From the NCBI GenBank assembly GCA_964454645.1, contig CAYVTM010000001.1, forward strand, positions 558,001 to 622,000: a stretch of DNA of 64,000 nt. The letters run 5' to 3'. The stretch is from CAYVTM01 sp964454645. GTDB lineage: Bacteria > Bacteroidota > Bacteroidia > Sphingobacteriales > Sphingobacteriaceae. Positions 23,893 to 33,662 of this stretch are shown here, one piece after another (within the stretch, counting starts at the first letter, position 1; each line of letters begins with the position of its first letter). A program made the position numbers and the translations under genes. The notes under the pieces were generated by a model. It searched no databases and had not been told where the DNA came from. It saw nothing but the letters and a program-made list of their open reading frames with translations.

Positions 23893-25353
23893 TTATTTTT
23901 GTATCATAAATTTTTGCTGATACGATTGACCGTTTTGCAGAATCTGTAATACATACATTCCTTCTGAAAGCCTCATTAAATCAATACGTTCAGATAAAGT
24001 TACCGACATCACTTTTACACCTTGCAAATCAAATACATTTACTACTCCTGACACATTGAGATCAATGCCTTTCAACTGAATGCTACCTGAGGCAGGATTC
24101 GGATAAAGTGTAAAGGCTTGCGTTTTATCCGTCTCTACTCCTACCGGGTTTACCTGCCCTACAAAAGGATCGAAATCCACAAAGCCCAATGCAGCTGAAT
24201 CATTTTGATGGAATACCACCGATTCAACCTCCGTTAAAAGCGTAAAATTTTCGAACTTATTATTTTCCGCATAAATAAATTCAGGAGTATTGTTATAAAT
24301 AGCATAAGTTACTCCACCATTACCATTGTTAATAAATTCATTATTTCCTTCATTGATGCCGGTTTGTCCGATATTCGGGCGGGCATTCCCCTGAATGGTT
24401 ATTCCCCAAAGGTTTCCGGCAAAATAGTTCCCGGAGATCATCGCTAAATTAGTGGTATCTCCGAATACATTAATTCCGCTGCCTCCCAACATCGGGTCGT
24501 TTTGTATATTATTATTTTCGATAATATTATCGCGAACAATTGTCCGGTTATTCGACCCCATCAATGCAATACCATATCGGTTATTCACAATAGTATTATT
24601 CTCCACAATGGCATTCACCTCTCCAATACCAAACAAAGAAATAGCACCTGCCATGGTATACAATCCTTCAATATGACAGTTTGAGATCAGGGTACTGTTC
24701 GGACCCGATGCCCCTAAATTGATTTGCGGGCGGTTATCGTTTTGTGTATTATTAAAGTAAAACCGGCAGTCCATGATTTGCGGGGCATTTGCAATGTTAA
24801 CCCCACCACCTATGGCAGACCCGATATTCGAGATAAAAGTACATTGTGATATATATGGACTTGAGCGGAACAGGTTAATGGTATTGGTCGAATGTGCACG
24901 ATTGTTTTTGTAAAATATAACATTGCTGATATCCATATCCGTATCCAACAATCTTATACCTCCGCCAAAACTTATTTCAGCATAACGAATCACCGATGCA
25001 GAAGAACTGTCGATTGTAATTCCTTTGAAATTCTTTGTGGTATCGCTCGCTGTAATCAGCACACGGTCATTAAGGTCACCATACACTTTTATCACACCTT
25101 CAATCTCTATCAATACACCCGAATCTATTTTCAATACAGCCGGTGCAAGAACCGATAAGGTATCTGTTCTTGAAATAAAAATATCTTGAGTGATTCGGAA
25201 ATAACCCGGAGAGTCAAGTACTACAGCACCCGAAGAAAGATTTACCAAACTGTCTGGATTATAGTTATTTCCAGCTCCCGGACTTGTGTACTGTGCATTA
25301 GCAGTAAAAAATGTAAGCACCAAAAGCGCTAAAACATAAAATTGTTTTTTCAT
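23893..25353 (-). CDS. Secreted right-handed beta-helix protein with T9SS sorting domain
   Basis: 486 aa. Signal peptide (about 1-20, ending TANAQ). The middle region (about 90-370) is a parallel beta-helix of the NosD/PbH1 type with many Asn ladders, for example VENNTIVNNRYGIALMGSNN and VRDNIIENNNIQND. The C-terminal 80 residues are a T9SS type A domain: FTLYPNPASGSIQLKG, VNVFDLQGVKVMSV, LSEGMYVLQILQNGQSYQQKF. Such beta-helices often bind or cleave polysaccharide, but I see no catalytic signature that would prove lyase activity. Transcribed convergently with the other T9SS cargo gene. An AT-rich 88-bp gap precedes it. Confidence 0.8.
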   Translation of the reverse strand: MKKQFYVLALLVLTFFTANAQYTSPGAGNNYNPDSLVNLSSGAVVLDSPGYFRITQDIFISRTDTLSVLAPAVLKIDSGVLIEIEGVIKVYGDLNDRVLITASDTTKNFKGITIDSSSASVIRYAEISFGGGIRLLDTDMDISNVIFYKNNRAHSTNTINLFRSSPYISQCTFISNIGSAIGGGVNIANAPQIMDCRFYFNNTQNDNRPQINLGASGPNSTLISNCHIEGLYTMAGAISLFGIGEVNAIVENNTIVNNRYGIALMGSNNRTIVRDNIIENNNIQNDPMLGGSGINVFGDTTNLAMISGNYFAGNLWGITIQGNARPNIGQTGINEGNNEFINNGNGGVTYAIYNNTPEFIYAENNKFENFTLLTEVESVVFHQNDSAALGFVDFDPFVGQVNPVGVETDKTQAFTLYPNPASGSIQLKGIDLNVSGVVNVFDLQGVKVMSVTLSERIDLMRLSEGMYVLQILQNGQSYQQKFMIQK

Positions 25354-25441
25354 AAGAATTATATTATTTAAAATTAAGGGTTTAATACAATGCCAAAAAT
25401 AAGCATTGATTATCTTTTAGAAAGATTTTTATAAAAAAATA

Positions 25442-25957
25442 TCAATAATTCGGTCTTTCGAGAATAACCTGATGAATGATTGCTTCCTGTAAATTAATAG
25501 AGTGACTGGAATTTTCTTCCGTGTCTATCATTTCCAATTCTACTTTCGCCAAGCTCTTTTTCTTTTCCAATTTTTTCTGCGCTCTAAGTTTGCTTACCTC
25601 TTCGGGTACTTCCTCTGCAAGAACAGGTTCTCGATAAAGTGGTCCCGGAGATAAGGTTTTATAAGGAGGTTCAGTATAACTAGTCTCAATATACCTTTTC
25701 TCTGCCGGAGGTCCATCACTTACTTCTTCATAATAAGGTTTTTGCGGCTCAGGAATATCTAAAAATTCCCCGAAAAGTTCTTCAAAAGGACTTTTATGTT
25801 TTACAGGGGGCTCCGGAAGCGGTTGTTCATAGCTTTCCCGGGATCTTTCTCTCTCAACTTGCTGGCGTTTTGCCTCATCTTTTTTGTAATTATTATAAGT
25901 CCTTATAACAAAGAAGATTATAAAAGCTAATACATATAAAATATTTTGAACATCCAT
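25442..25957 (-). CDS. Small membrane-anchored protein of unknown function
   Basis: 171 aa. One N-terminal transmembrane helix (about residues 5-20, ILYVLAFIIFFVI), then a charged, Pro/Glu/Lys-rich cytosolic tail with low predicted structure. The short conserved-looking motif SPFEELFGEFLDI lies at about 56-68. I recall similar single-TM proteins with a 'PFEEL/IF' motif in other Bacteroidota but know no function. It is divergent from smc across 112 bp that contain a perfect 12-bp palindrome. Coding status is supported by length, a clean ATG start and an unbroken frame with no competing ORF. Confidence 0.65.
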   Translation of the reverse strand: MDVQNILYVLAFIIFFVIRTYNNYKKDEAKRQQVERERSRESYEQPLPEPPVKHKSPFEELFGEFLDIPEPQKPYYEEVSDGPPAEKRYIETSYTEPPYKTLSPGPLYREPVLAEEVPEEVSKLRAQKKLEKKKSLAKVELEMIDTEENSSHSINLQEAIIHQVILERPNY

Positions 25958-25981
25958 TGTTAATTTCTGTTGATAAAAATA

Positions 25982-25993
25982 ACTTGTACAAGT
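25982..25993. promoter_or_regulatory. 12-bp palindrome in the smc divergent intergenic region
   Basis: ACTTGTACAAGT, perfectly symmetric, lies midway between the start of the small membrane-protein gene (25957) and smc (26070). It could be a dimer-binding operator serving either gene. No clear promoter match surrounds it, so the role is speculative. Confidence 0.3.
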
Positions 25994-26069
25994 ATCTAAT
26001 TGTAAAGATATTTAAAAGTTCAAGAATATACCGATATTATTTAAATCAAACCATAGAGGGAGTGTAATT

Positions 26070-29000
26070 GTGAGACTTAAATCATTAGAAATTAAAGGAT
26101 TCAAAAGTTTTGGCGATAAAATAACCATTAACTTCGACGAAGGCATTACAGCCATCGTCGGGCCAAACGGTTGTGGAAAGTCAAATGTTGTGGATGCTAT
26201 CCGTTGGGTACTGGGCGAGCAGAGTACGAAATCTCTCCGTTCGGAGAAGATGGAAAACATTATTTTCAATGGTACGAAAAACCGTAAGCCATCTAATCTT
26301 GCCGAAGTATCCTTAACTTTCGACAATACAAAAAACATTTTACCTACCGATTATACTACAGTTACCATAACCCGTAAACTCTACCGTTCGGGAGAAAGTG
26401 AGTATCGCTTAAACGATGTACAATGTCGATTAAAAGATATTACCGACTTATTCCTGGACACCGGTATCGGCTCCGATTCCTATTCAATCATTGAGTTAAA
26501 AATGATTGAAGAGATCCTGAACAATAAGGATAATTCCCGTCGTTCCCTGTTTGAAGAAGCGGCCGGGATTTCGAAATATAAAATCAGAAAAAAACAAACG
26601 CTCAATAAGTTAAAGGATACCGAAGACGACCTGAATCGTGTGGAAGATCTTTTATTCGAGATTGAGAAAAACTTAAAGTCGCTCGAATCGCAGGCGAAGA
26701 AAACAGAACGTTACTATAAACTTAAAGAGCAGTACAAAGAGCTGAGCACCCAGTTAGCAACTTTCCGCATCAGTGGATTAAAAGAAACTATGGAACGTCT
26801 TGACAAACAGGAAGAAGTCCATAATGATGAGCGTTCCCGTTTCCATACCGACATCGATCAGTTGGAAGCAAAAATTCAGGAGGAAAAATTAGAGAGTTTA
26901 AATAGCGAGAAGAATCTCTCCGTTCAGCAAAAAGCATTGAACGATTTTATCAACAAGATCCGTTCTTACGAAAATGAGAAAAAAATCAAGAACGAGCGCT
27001 TAAATTTTTTACAGGAAAAAGAAAAACGTCTTTCGGCAGATCTTGAAACAGACCGTAATTCGGTTGACCGTATCAACGAACAGGCAGAGCAATTAAGCAA
27101 TTCATACAAAATTGAGCAGGAACTTTTACTTCAGGTAGAAAACGATTTAGCGGTATTAAAAGCAGAAGTAGATCGTTTAGGCGCAGCTCATCAACAGACA
27201 CGTGCTGCTTTGGAGTCAGCACAAAAAGAGGTACAGGCAAATCAAAGTATCATTTATAAAAATGAGAAAGAAATAGAGATCCTGCGTATTCAAAAGGAAG
27301 GATTAGAACAAGAGATTGCCCGCACTACTACTGAAACCAATCTTCGCAAAGAAGAAATGTATGAATTCGATCAGGAGATTGAAAAATTAGAAAGCCGGTT
27401 AGCGATCCTTAACAAACAGTTGGAAGAGCTGACGGAAAAAGAAGAAGCGCTTAAAAATCAAATTGAGCAATCCGAACAAAAAATCGAATCCATCAAACAA
27501 ACTTTTGCTCAGGAATCGCGTAAGCTCGATGCGAAGCAAAACGAATACAACCTTACGAAAAGTTTAGTTGACAGCCTCGAAGGTTTTCCGGAATCTATCC
27601 GTTTCTTAAAGAAAAATTCTGAATGGTCAAAAAATGCTCCACTCCTTTCCGACATCTTATTCTGTCAGGAAGATTTCCGTATAGCAATTGAGAATTATCT
27701 GGAAAATTATTTGAATTATTACGTTGTAGAAACCTATCAGGAAGCAAGGGCGGGTATTCAGCTTTTAGGGAAGTCGGCAAAAGGGAAAGCTAATTTTTTT
27801 GTACTGGAAGCTCTGAAAGATATACATCCCGAAGAAGTTACTTCTGATCAGGCATCGCTTATTCCTGCAATGAGCATAATCAATGTGGATTATAAATACC
27901 AGCGTTTAGCTTATCATTTATTAGCGAATGTATTTATCATCACAGAAGATGAAGAACATCAGATCAGTCGCGATGTCGAAGACAATAAAACCGTGTTAGC
28001 GAAAAGTGGTAAATTCAATCGCACCCGTGTCAGCTTATCGGGAGGTTCGGTAGGTTTGTTTGAAGGGAAACGGATCGGACGAGTGAAAAACCTGGAAGTA
28101 TTGGAGCAGGAAATCAAAGAAATCAATGTTAATCTCGACCGATATACTCGCGAACTCGATGAATTACAATACCGTTTGCAGGAAGCAAAACAAGCAACCC
28201 GTCAAAACGAATTAGTAATCTTAAAAGATGAAATCAATAAAGTAAATACAGAATTGATTTCTTACAAAACCCGTCAGGAACAATACAACAGTTTTATCAA
28301 TACCAGCAGTATTCGTAAAGAAGATATACTTCGTAAGATTGAAGAATATGATCAATCGCTGAAGGATATGATTCCCGAACTGGAAGTTGCCTTGGCAAGT
28401 AAAGATACCCTGAGCATACATGCCCGGGAAGTTCAGCAAAACTATAATGAGTTGAACGACTCCTTAACAGCTAAATCATCGGCTTATAATCAGCAAAACA
28501 TCGGCTACCATCAACAACAAAACAAAGTAGCCGGAATTGAGAAAGAGTTGGAATACAAAAACAATAATCTTAAAACGCTGAATGAACGCATACACATTAA
28601 CGAGCAAGAGTTCAATGCAGCACTTAGCGGCATTGAAGAGATTATGCGCACACACGACAATTCCGACACGGAACTGATTGCAATGTACGAAGAAAAAGAG
28701 TCGATGGAAACGGCAACGCGTGAAGCCGAACAAGCCTATTATCAATCAAAGGGTGCAATCAGCGAATCGGAAGAGAAACTGAAAGGCCTGCGTCACCGGA
28801 AAGAACAATCGGAAGAATTATTTACATCTATACGTGAGAAGAAAACCGAATTGCGTATGGAATTAACTTCACTTAAAGAGCGTTTATCCGTTGAGTTTGG
28901 AGTCGATATCGAATCTTTACAGGATGTTAGTATTCCTGAAGGAGAATCGGAAGAAAACCTGCGTTCTAAGACCGATCGCATCAAAAATCAAATCGATAAT

Positions 29001-29621
29001 TTCGGCCCGATTAATCCGTTGGCAATGGAGGCATATGAAGAGATGAATAAACGTTATACCTTCATCAACGAACAAAAGGCCGACCTATTAAATGCGAAGG
29101 CTTCTCTGCTCGATACTATTAAAGAGATTGATGATACGGCTAAAGAGAAATTCATGGAAGCCTTTACACAAATTCGCGAGAATTTCATTACTGTATTCCG
29201 TTCCTTATTCAACGAAGAAGATTCCTGCGATTTGATCCTGATAAATCCTGAAGATCCTTTGGATTCCGATATCGATATTATTGCGAAACCCAAAGGTAAA
29301 CGTCCGCTTACCATTAATCAATTATCGGGAGGAGAGAAAACACTTACCGCTACTGCGATTCTGTTTTCCTTGTACTTATTAAAACCTGCACCTTTCTGTA
29401 TCTTCGATGAGGTGGATGCTCCGCTGGATGATACCAATATTGATAAGTTCAACAAGATTATCCGTAAGTTTTCGGATGAGTCTCAGTTTATTATTGTAAC
29501 CCATAACAAACGTACTATAGCAAGTACCGATGTAGTATATGGTGTAACGATGGTAGAACAGGGTGTATCGCGTGTAGTGGCAGTTGATTTAAGAGCAGTT
29601 GAAGGAAATTCGGCAGCTTAG
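26070..29621 (+). CDS. smc: Chromosome segregation protein SMC
   Basis: 1183 aa, typical SMC length. N-terminal ATPase half with Walker A GPNGCGKS (31-38), long coiled coil (about 165-500), hinge domain (about 505-670, SLEGFPESIRFL to SLSGGSVGLFEGKRIGR), second coiled coil (about 680-1010), then the C-terminal half with signature LSGGEKTLTA and Walker B CIFDEVDAPLDD. SMC forms the condensin core with ScpA/ScpB, which are not in this window. The start is GTG at 26070, seven bases after an AGAGGGAG stretch, and matches the family N-terminus MRLKSLEIKGFKSF. No terminator of good quality follows; instead there is a GCAAAG-type inverted element. Confidence 0.98.
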   Translation: MRLKSLEIKGFKSFGDKITINFDEGITAIVGPNGCGKSNVVDAIRWVLGEQSTKSLRSEKMENIIFNGTKNRKPSNLAEVSLTFDNTKNILPTDYTTVTITRKLYRSGESEYRLNDVQCRLKDITDLFLDTGIGSDSYSIIELKMIEEILNNKDNSRRSLFEEAAGISKYKIRKKQTLNKLKDTEDDLNRVEDLLFEIEKNLKSLESQAKKTERYYKLKEQYKELSTQLATFRISGLKETMERLDKQEEVHNDERSRFHTDIDQLEAKIQEEKLESLNSEKNLSVQQKALNDFINKIRSYENEKKIKNERLNFLQEKEKRLSADLETDRNSVDRINEQAEQLSNSYKIEQELLLQVENDLAVLKAEVDRLGAAHQQTRAALESAQKEVQANQSIIYKNEKEIEILRIQKEGLEQEIARTTTETNLRKEEMYEFDQEIEKLESRLAILNKQLEELTEKEEALKNQIEQSEQKIESIKQTFAQESRKLDAKQNEYNLTKSLVDSLEGFPESIRFLKKNSEWSKNAPLLSDILFCQEDFRIAIENYLENYLNYYVVETYQEARAGIQLLGKSAKGKANFFVLEALKDIHPEEVTSDQASLIPAMSIINVDYKYQRLAYHLLANVFIITEDEEHQISRDVEDNKTVLAKSGKFNRTRVSLSGGSVGLFEGKRIGRVKNLEVLEQEIKEINVNLDRYTRELDELQYRLQEAKQATRQNELVILKDEINKVNTELISYKTRQEQYNSFINTSSIRKEDILRKIEEYDQSLKDMIPELEVALASKDTLSIHAREVQQNYNELNDSLTAKSSAYNQQNIGYHQQQNKVAGIEKELEYKNNNLKTLNERIHINEQEFNAALSGIEEIMRTHDNSDTELIAMYEEKESMETATREAEQAYYQSKGAISESEEKLKGLRHRKEQSEELFTSIREKKTELRMELTSLKERLSVEFGVDIESLQDVSIPEGESEENLRSKTDRIKNQIDNFGPINPLAMEAYEEMNKRYTFINEQKADLLNAKASLLDTIKEIDDTAKEKFMEAFTQIRENFITVFRSLFNEEDSCDLILINPEDPLDSDIDIIAKPKGKRPLTINQLSGGEKTLTATAILFSLYLLKPAPFCIFDEVDAPLDDTNIDKFNKIIRKFSDESQFIIVTHNKRTIASTDVVYGVTMVEQGVSRVVAVDLRAVEGNSAA

Positions 29622-29654
29622 AAGTCCTGAAGATTATTAAGAAAAACCTAACTG

Positions 29655-29718
29655 TGTGCTTTGCGGTTATCCTTTTTAACCACAAAGGTTTTCGCGGAGC
29701 GGAGAATACGCAAAGTGC
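29655..29718. repeat. GCAAAG-type inverted element between smc and the inositol-phosphatase gene
   Basis: CTTTGCGGTTA (29659-29669) faces TAACCACAAAG (29677-29687, one mismatch), and an outer pair GTGCTTTGCG / CGCAAAGTGC brackets the element. Clusters of TTTGCG/CGCAAA motifs of this kind recur between genes in many Bacteroidota genomes (from memory). Only one copy is in this window. It lies between convergent genes and may act as a weak terminator or be a dispersed repeat. Confidence 0.45.
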
Positions 29719-29807
29719 ATCCAACAAATTTATTTTTATGACGAGGACACGCTTGCTCTTTTTACGTTAAAAATAAGGAGCAGTTAATGAAATGACTTTC
29801 ATCAAAA

Positions 29808-30599
29808 TTATTTCCAATGCCTTCCGATCACTCTTTGCAGTTCTTTATGTACAACCGTATTTCCGGCGATAATTGTCCTGCCGAAGAGGTAATTATTTCC
29901 GCCATCGAAATCCGTCACAAGCCCTCCTGCTTCCTGAACAAGCAAAGAGCCGGCAGCAATGTCCCAGGCATTCAGATTGTATTCGAAGAAAGCATCGAAT
30001 CTGCCGCAGGCTACATAAGCCATATCTACCGCAGCGCTACCCATACGACGCAAGCCGTGAGTCGCTTGCATCAGCTCTTTCAGAATATGTAAGTACTGAT
30101 CCTGCCCTTCGAAAAAAGTATAAGGAAATCCGGTCGCCAATAAAGCTTCCGATAAATGTTCATTCGCAGCAACACGAATGCGGTGATCGTTCAGATAAGC
30201 CCCTCCGTTTTTATACGCATAAAAACATTCGTCGCGGTTGGGTTCGTAAACCACACCCAGAATAATTTCATTATTTTTCTGAAGAGCAATACTGATGGCA
30301 TATACCGGTAATCCGTGAATAAAATTTGTAGTGCCATCCAGCGGATCGATAATCCACTGATATTCTCTGTTTGTATTCTCCGTTTCTTCTTCGGTAATAA
30401 AACCCGATCCGGGTAAAATTTTCGAAAGCCCCTCTACCAATAGGTTTTCCGTATGTTTATCGACATAGGAAACCAAATCATTTAAACCCTTGTATTCGAT
30501 TTTATCCTTGCTGAAGCTCAGCGATTCCTTGCGTATAAATTCTGCACAGTTTTTCGATAAGCGAACAACATCTTTGCATATACTTAGCAGGTCGATCAT
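29808..30599 (-). CDS. Inositol monophosphatase family protein (SuhB-like)
   Basis: 263 aa. Metal-binding motifs of the Li-sensitive phosphatase superfamily: EEE around residue 71 (GFITEEETEN), DPLDGTTNF (about 86-94) and WDIAAGSLLVQEAGG (about 213-227). Members hydrolyse inositol-1-phosphate or related sugar phosphates (Mg-dependent, cytosolic). SuhB homologues also act in rRNA transcription, so the physiological substrate is open. It starts with an ATGA overlap on the stop of the gtrA-like gene, indicating cotranscription with lgt and gtrA-like genes. Confidence 0.9.
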   Translation of the reverse strand: MIDLLSICKDVVRLSKNCAEFIRKESLSFSKDKIEYKGLNDLVSYVDKHTENLLVEGLSKILPGSGFITEEETENTNREYQWIIDPLDGTTNFIHGLPVYAISIALQKNNEIILGVVYEPNRDECFYAYKNGGAYLNDHRIRVAANEHLSEALLATGFPYTFFEGQDQYLHILKELMQATHGLRRMGSAAVDMAYVACGRFDAFFEYNLNAWDIAAGSLLVQEAGGLVTDFDGGNNYLFGRTIIAGNTVVHKELQRVIGRHWK

Positions 30600-31099
30600 G
30601 ATTCTTTAGGTAAACGGACTTTAAAGGTAAATACTTTATGCAGACGGAAACTCAGGAAGGCAATAATACCGGCAGAGAGAATACGAGCAAAGGTTGGCCA
30701 TAGCATTACGACTTCAACCAATAATTTCATCATAAAATAATTAGCTACAAAAATCAATACAGAGCTTGCGAGATATCGTATAAATTGTTCTCTTCCGCGA
30801 ATATTCGATTCGTTAAAAACAAAATATTTTGTAATCATAAAGTTGGTAATAAGTCCCAACGTATAAGATATACACAGAGCGGCAATATGTGCTCCTATGA
30901 TTGCATTGCCCATCACCAATGCCTGTTTCTGCAGCACAAAGTTATAGCTGATATAATAGGAGGTAATATCCACCACCGTAGCCGAACCACCTGAAATAAT
31001 ATAACGAACAATTTTACTTCTATAGGCTTTCTTCGGAGCGGTACGAATACGCTGGCGAAAATGTTTTTTTCGAATATCCTTATCCAATAGCTTTTGCAC
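30596..31099 (-). CDS. GtrA-family membrane protein
   Basis: Polytopic protein with four hydrophobic helices and family features: IVRYIISGGSATVVDITSYY in the first helix, SYTLGLITNFMITKYFVF and the C-terminal ILSAGIIAFLSFRLHKVFTF. GtrA-like proteins are thought to move undecaprenyl-phosphate-linked sugars for surface glycan modification. The longest reading frame starts at 31153, but that overlaps lgt by 74 bp and its first residues are a shadow of the lgt C-terminus. I place the start at the GTG at 31097-31099; a TTG at 31085-31087 is an alternative. The stop overlaps the next ATG (ATGA). Confidence 0.8.
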   Translation of the reverse strand: MQKLLDKDIRKKHFRQRIRTAPKKAYRSKIVRYIISGGSATVVDITSYYISYNFVLQKQALVMGNAIIGAHIAALCISYTLGLITNFMITKYFVFNESNIRGREQFIRYLASSVLIFVANYFMMKLLVEVVMLWPTFARILSAGIIAFLSFRLHKVFTFKVRLPKES

Positions 31100-32252
31100 G
31101 CTTATCTTTTTTATATTTTTTATAAAACAAGATTGAGCAGGTAATCCCTGCAATAATAAGTATAGATGAAATCATTTCAGCTTGCGTAAATGATTTTCCA
31201 AAGACATGATACAACGTGTTTACACGAATCTTCTCAATAAAGAAACGTTCGGTACCATTCAGTATTAAATAAATAGAGAACAACATTCCGGGTACAGGAA
31301 TATGTTTACGCAATCCCCATAAAACAAAAAACAATCCGATACAGGCAATGGCTTCGTATAAAGGTGTAGGGAATACCGCTTCGGGCAACATCATACAATG
31401 ATTGCCATCACATCCCGGAATCGGAATACCCTCGCTCAACACATTATGAGGATAATTATAAGACCAGACCCAGTCGGGGAAAGCCGACAGCCAATCAGGT
31501 TTCGGTAAATTATTTACAATACCCCAATCGCCATCGCCTGATAGCTGGCAACCCAAACGACCGATACCGTATGCGAGCATCAACCCGGGAGCGCCTGCAT
31601 CCATTAAATGTATAGTAGGAATTTTATATTTACGCGTGTACCAGATTATTACCGCCGCAGCACATATCAATCCGCCATAAAAAGTTAATCCGCTGAAAGA
31701 AAGTAAAGACCCCACCGGATCTGCCATAAACTCATCTAAATTTTCGAGATTATGAAAAATTTTAGCTCCTAAAATTCCGACTACCGCAGCGATGATGGTT
31801 ATATTTCCCATCAACTCATACGGGTGCACATCGATTTCTTTAGTACGGGGACGATCCGACTTTTTCTTGTTCTTATCCTGGTATGCCCAATAGGCTGCAA
31901 CAGCCGCAAAGACTATACCCGCAAAAAAATTACCTTCCATGGAAAGCAATGCCGACTGTGGATTTTCAGCAAAAGAACTGTAATTAAAAATAAAATAGAC
32001 TAATTTATACCCGATGATAAATCCGAAGAAAGCATTCCAAAGCAGTTCGCTTGTACTGGCAGGCAGCCCTTCGGTGATTTTCTTTTTGGTAGAGAAAAGT
32101 AACCCTTCCTTTTCTTTACGTTTCAACTCAGCGCTTATCACATAATAAGCTGCTAAAAATGCAATCGCTACTAAAAGTCCGAAGGTTTGTATCGGTAAAG
32201 GGATATCAAGCCCTGTTAAATCTTTCAGTAAATAGGAAAAGGTTGGATACAT
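31080..32252 (-). CDS. lgt: Prolipoprotein diacylglyceryl transferase
   Basis: 390-aa inner-membrane enzyme that transfers diacylglycerol from phosphatidylglycerol to the lipobox Cys of prelipoproteins, the first step in maturing the lipoproteins encoded in this window (PorE-like, DUF4296, DUF3298). Seven or more helices. The Lgt signature is GRLGCQLSGDGDWG (231-244), and GAKIFHNLEN (162-171) lies at the position of the conserved active-site loop. It is longer than proteobacterial Lgt because of charged insertions (about 44-65 and 125-145) and a loop near 265-290, as in other Bacteroidota. It overlaps the gtrA-like gene at its 3' end. Confidence 0.95.
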   Translation of the reverse strand: MYPTFSYLLKDLTGLDIPLPIQTFGLLVAIAFLAAYYVISAELKRKEKEGLLFSTKKKITEGLPASTSELLWNAFFGFIIGYKLVYFIFNYSSFAENPQSALLSMEGNFFAGIVFAAVAAYWAYQDKNKKKSDRPRTKEIDVHPYELMGNITIIAAVVGILGAKIFHNLENLDEFMADPVGSLLSFSGLTFYGGLICAAAVIIWYTRKYKIPTIHLMDAGAPGLMLAYGIGRLGCQLSGDGDWGIVNNLPKPDWLSAFPDWVWSYNYPHNVLSEGIPIPGCDGNHCMMLPEAVFPTPLYEAIACIGLFFVLWGLRKHIPVPGMLFSIYLILNGTERFFIEKIRVNTLYHVFGKSFTQAEMISSILIIAGITCSILFYKKYKKDKRAKAIG

Positions 32253-32289
32253 GAATACTTTTTTAGATGTTCGAATATAGAAATAATCC

Positions 32290-33606
32290 TTAATGTACTA
32301 GGATTTCTTCGGGATCAGTAATGTTTACGTTACCGTCGTCGGCAATATCAAGCAGTTTTACTTTTTTCAATTCATTAACGAGAACGGGATCGTACTTCGC
32401 ACGTACCTTCACATAATTGCGGGTAAATCCGTGCATGAACCCATCTTTGCTATCCGCTTCAAACAATACTTCTTCGGTTTCACCTATATTCTGTTCGTAG
32501 AAATATCTTCTTTTTTTGTCGGAAAGGCCGTGCAACATTTTACTGCGCTCGGCACGTTCGGTCAATCCTACAGCATCCGGCAAAGAAACGGCTACTGTAT
32601 TTTCTCGTTCAGAATAGGTAAATACATGCAGATAAGAAATATCCAATTCGTTAATGAAACGATAGGTTTCGAGGAAATCTTCCCTGCTTTCACCCGGAAA
32701 ACCCACAATCACATCCACTCCGATACAGGCATGGGGCATAGCCGCTTTAATACGGCTTACCCGTTCGCTATACAATTCGCGTTTATATCTTCTGCGCATC
32801 AGTCCCAAAATTTTATTTGATCCCGATTGTAAAGGAATATGAAAATGAGGTACGAAACGTTTGGAGCCGGCAACGAAATCAATAATTTCATCGCTTAACA
32901 AATTCGGTTCAATAGAAGAGATGCGGATACGATCAATCCCATCTACTTCGTCCAGGGCTTTCACTAAATCAAAAAAATTATAAACATCCCGTTGTCCAAA
33001 ATCACCTAAGTTTACTCCTGTTAAAACAATTTCTTTCACTCCCGATTCAGCAATTGCTTGGGCATTCGCGATTACATTCGCGATACTATCGCTTCTGCTC
33101 GCTCCTCTTGCCAAGGGAATGGTACAAAAAGAACAGGTATAATCGCAACCATCCTGGACCTTTAAAAAAGTACGGGTACGGTCACCATAAGAATACGCAG
33201 CGATGAAGTTCTGTGCTTCGGAAACAGGCTGGTTAAAAACTTTTCCTTTTTTGTGCTTGGAAAGATCATTGATATAATCCAGCAGTTGAAATTTTTCCGA
33301 AGCTCCTAATACCACATCCACACCGGGAATATCCGCGATCTCTGCCGGCTTAAGCTGGGCATAACAACCTATAACCGCAATAAAAGCTTCAGGCGAATAT
33401 TTTAAAGCTTCTTTAACAACTTTCCTGCACTTCTTATCGGCATGCTCGGTAACCGAACAAGTATTAATAACATAAATATCGGCAGCTTCCTCGAATTCCA
33501 CCTTACGAAATCCCTGATCAGTAAACAGTCGTCCAATAGACGATGTTTCCGAATAGTTCAGCTTACAACCTAATGTATAAAAGGCTACTTTTTTCCCGTT
33601 ATTCAT
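32290..33606 (-). CDS. mtaB: tRNA t6A37 methylthiotransferase MtaB
   Basis: 438-aa radical-SAM methylthiotransferase that converts t6A37 to ms2t6A37 in tRNA. The N-terminal UPF0004 domain has three cluster-binding cysteines (Cys14 in TLGCKLN, Cys50 in NTCSVT, Cys81 in GCYAQ). The radical-SAM triad is CDYTCSFC (Cys154, Cys158, Cys161). A TRAM-like C-terminal domain occupies about 375-438. TLGCKLNYSE and the overall length favour MtaB (YqeV) over MiaB or RimO. It lies 37 bp upstream of lgt on the same strand, probably in one transcription unit. Confidence 0.92.
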   Translation of the reverse strand: MNNGKKVAFYTLGCKLNYSETSSIGRLFTDQGFRKVEFEEAADIYVINTCSVTEHADKKCRKVVKEALKYSPEAFIAVIGCYAQLKPAEIADIPGVDVVLGASEKFQLLDYINDLSKHKKGKVFNQPVSEAQNFIAAYSYGDRTRTFLKVQDGCDYTCSFCTIPLARGASRSDSIANVIANAQAIAESGVKEIVLTGVNLGDFGQRDVYNFFDLVKALDEVDGIDRIRISSIEPNLLSDEIIDFVAGSKRFVPHFHIPLQSGSNKILGLMRRRYKRELYSERVSRIKAAMPHACIGVDVIVGFPGESREDFLETYRFINELDISYLHVFTYSERENTVAVSLPDAVGLTERAERSKMLHGLSDKKRRYFYEQNIGETEEVLFEADSKDGFMHGFTRNYVKVRAKYDPVLVNELKKVKLLDIADDGNVNITDPEEILVH

Positions 33607-33662
33607 ATACGTTGCAAAGATACAAATTTTGAACGGCTAGCCTGAAAAAAAATAAACAGGCT

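Noticed and set aside
31100..31153. Longer GtrA-like start at 31153
   Set aside because: It overlaps the lgt coding region by 74 bp and its residues mirror the lgt 3' end in another frame.
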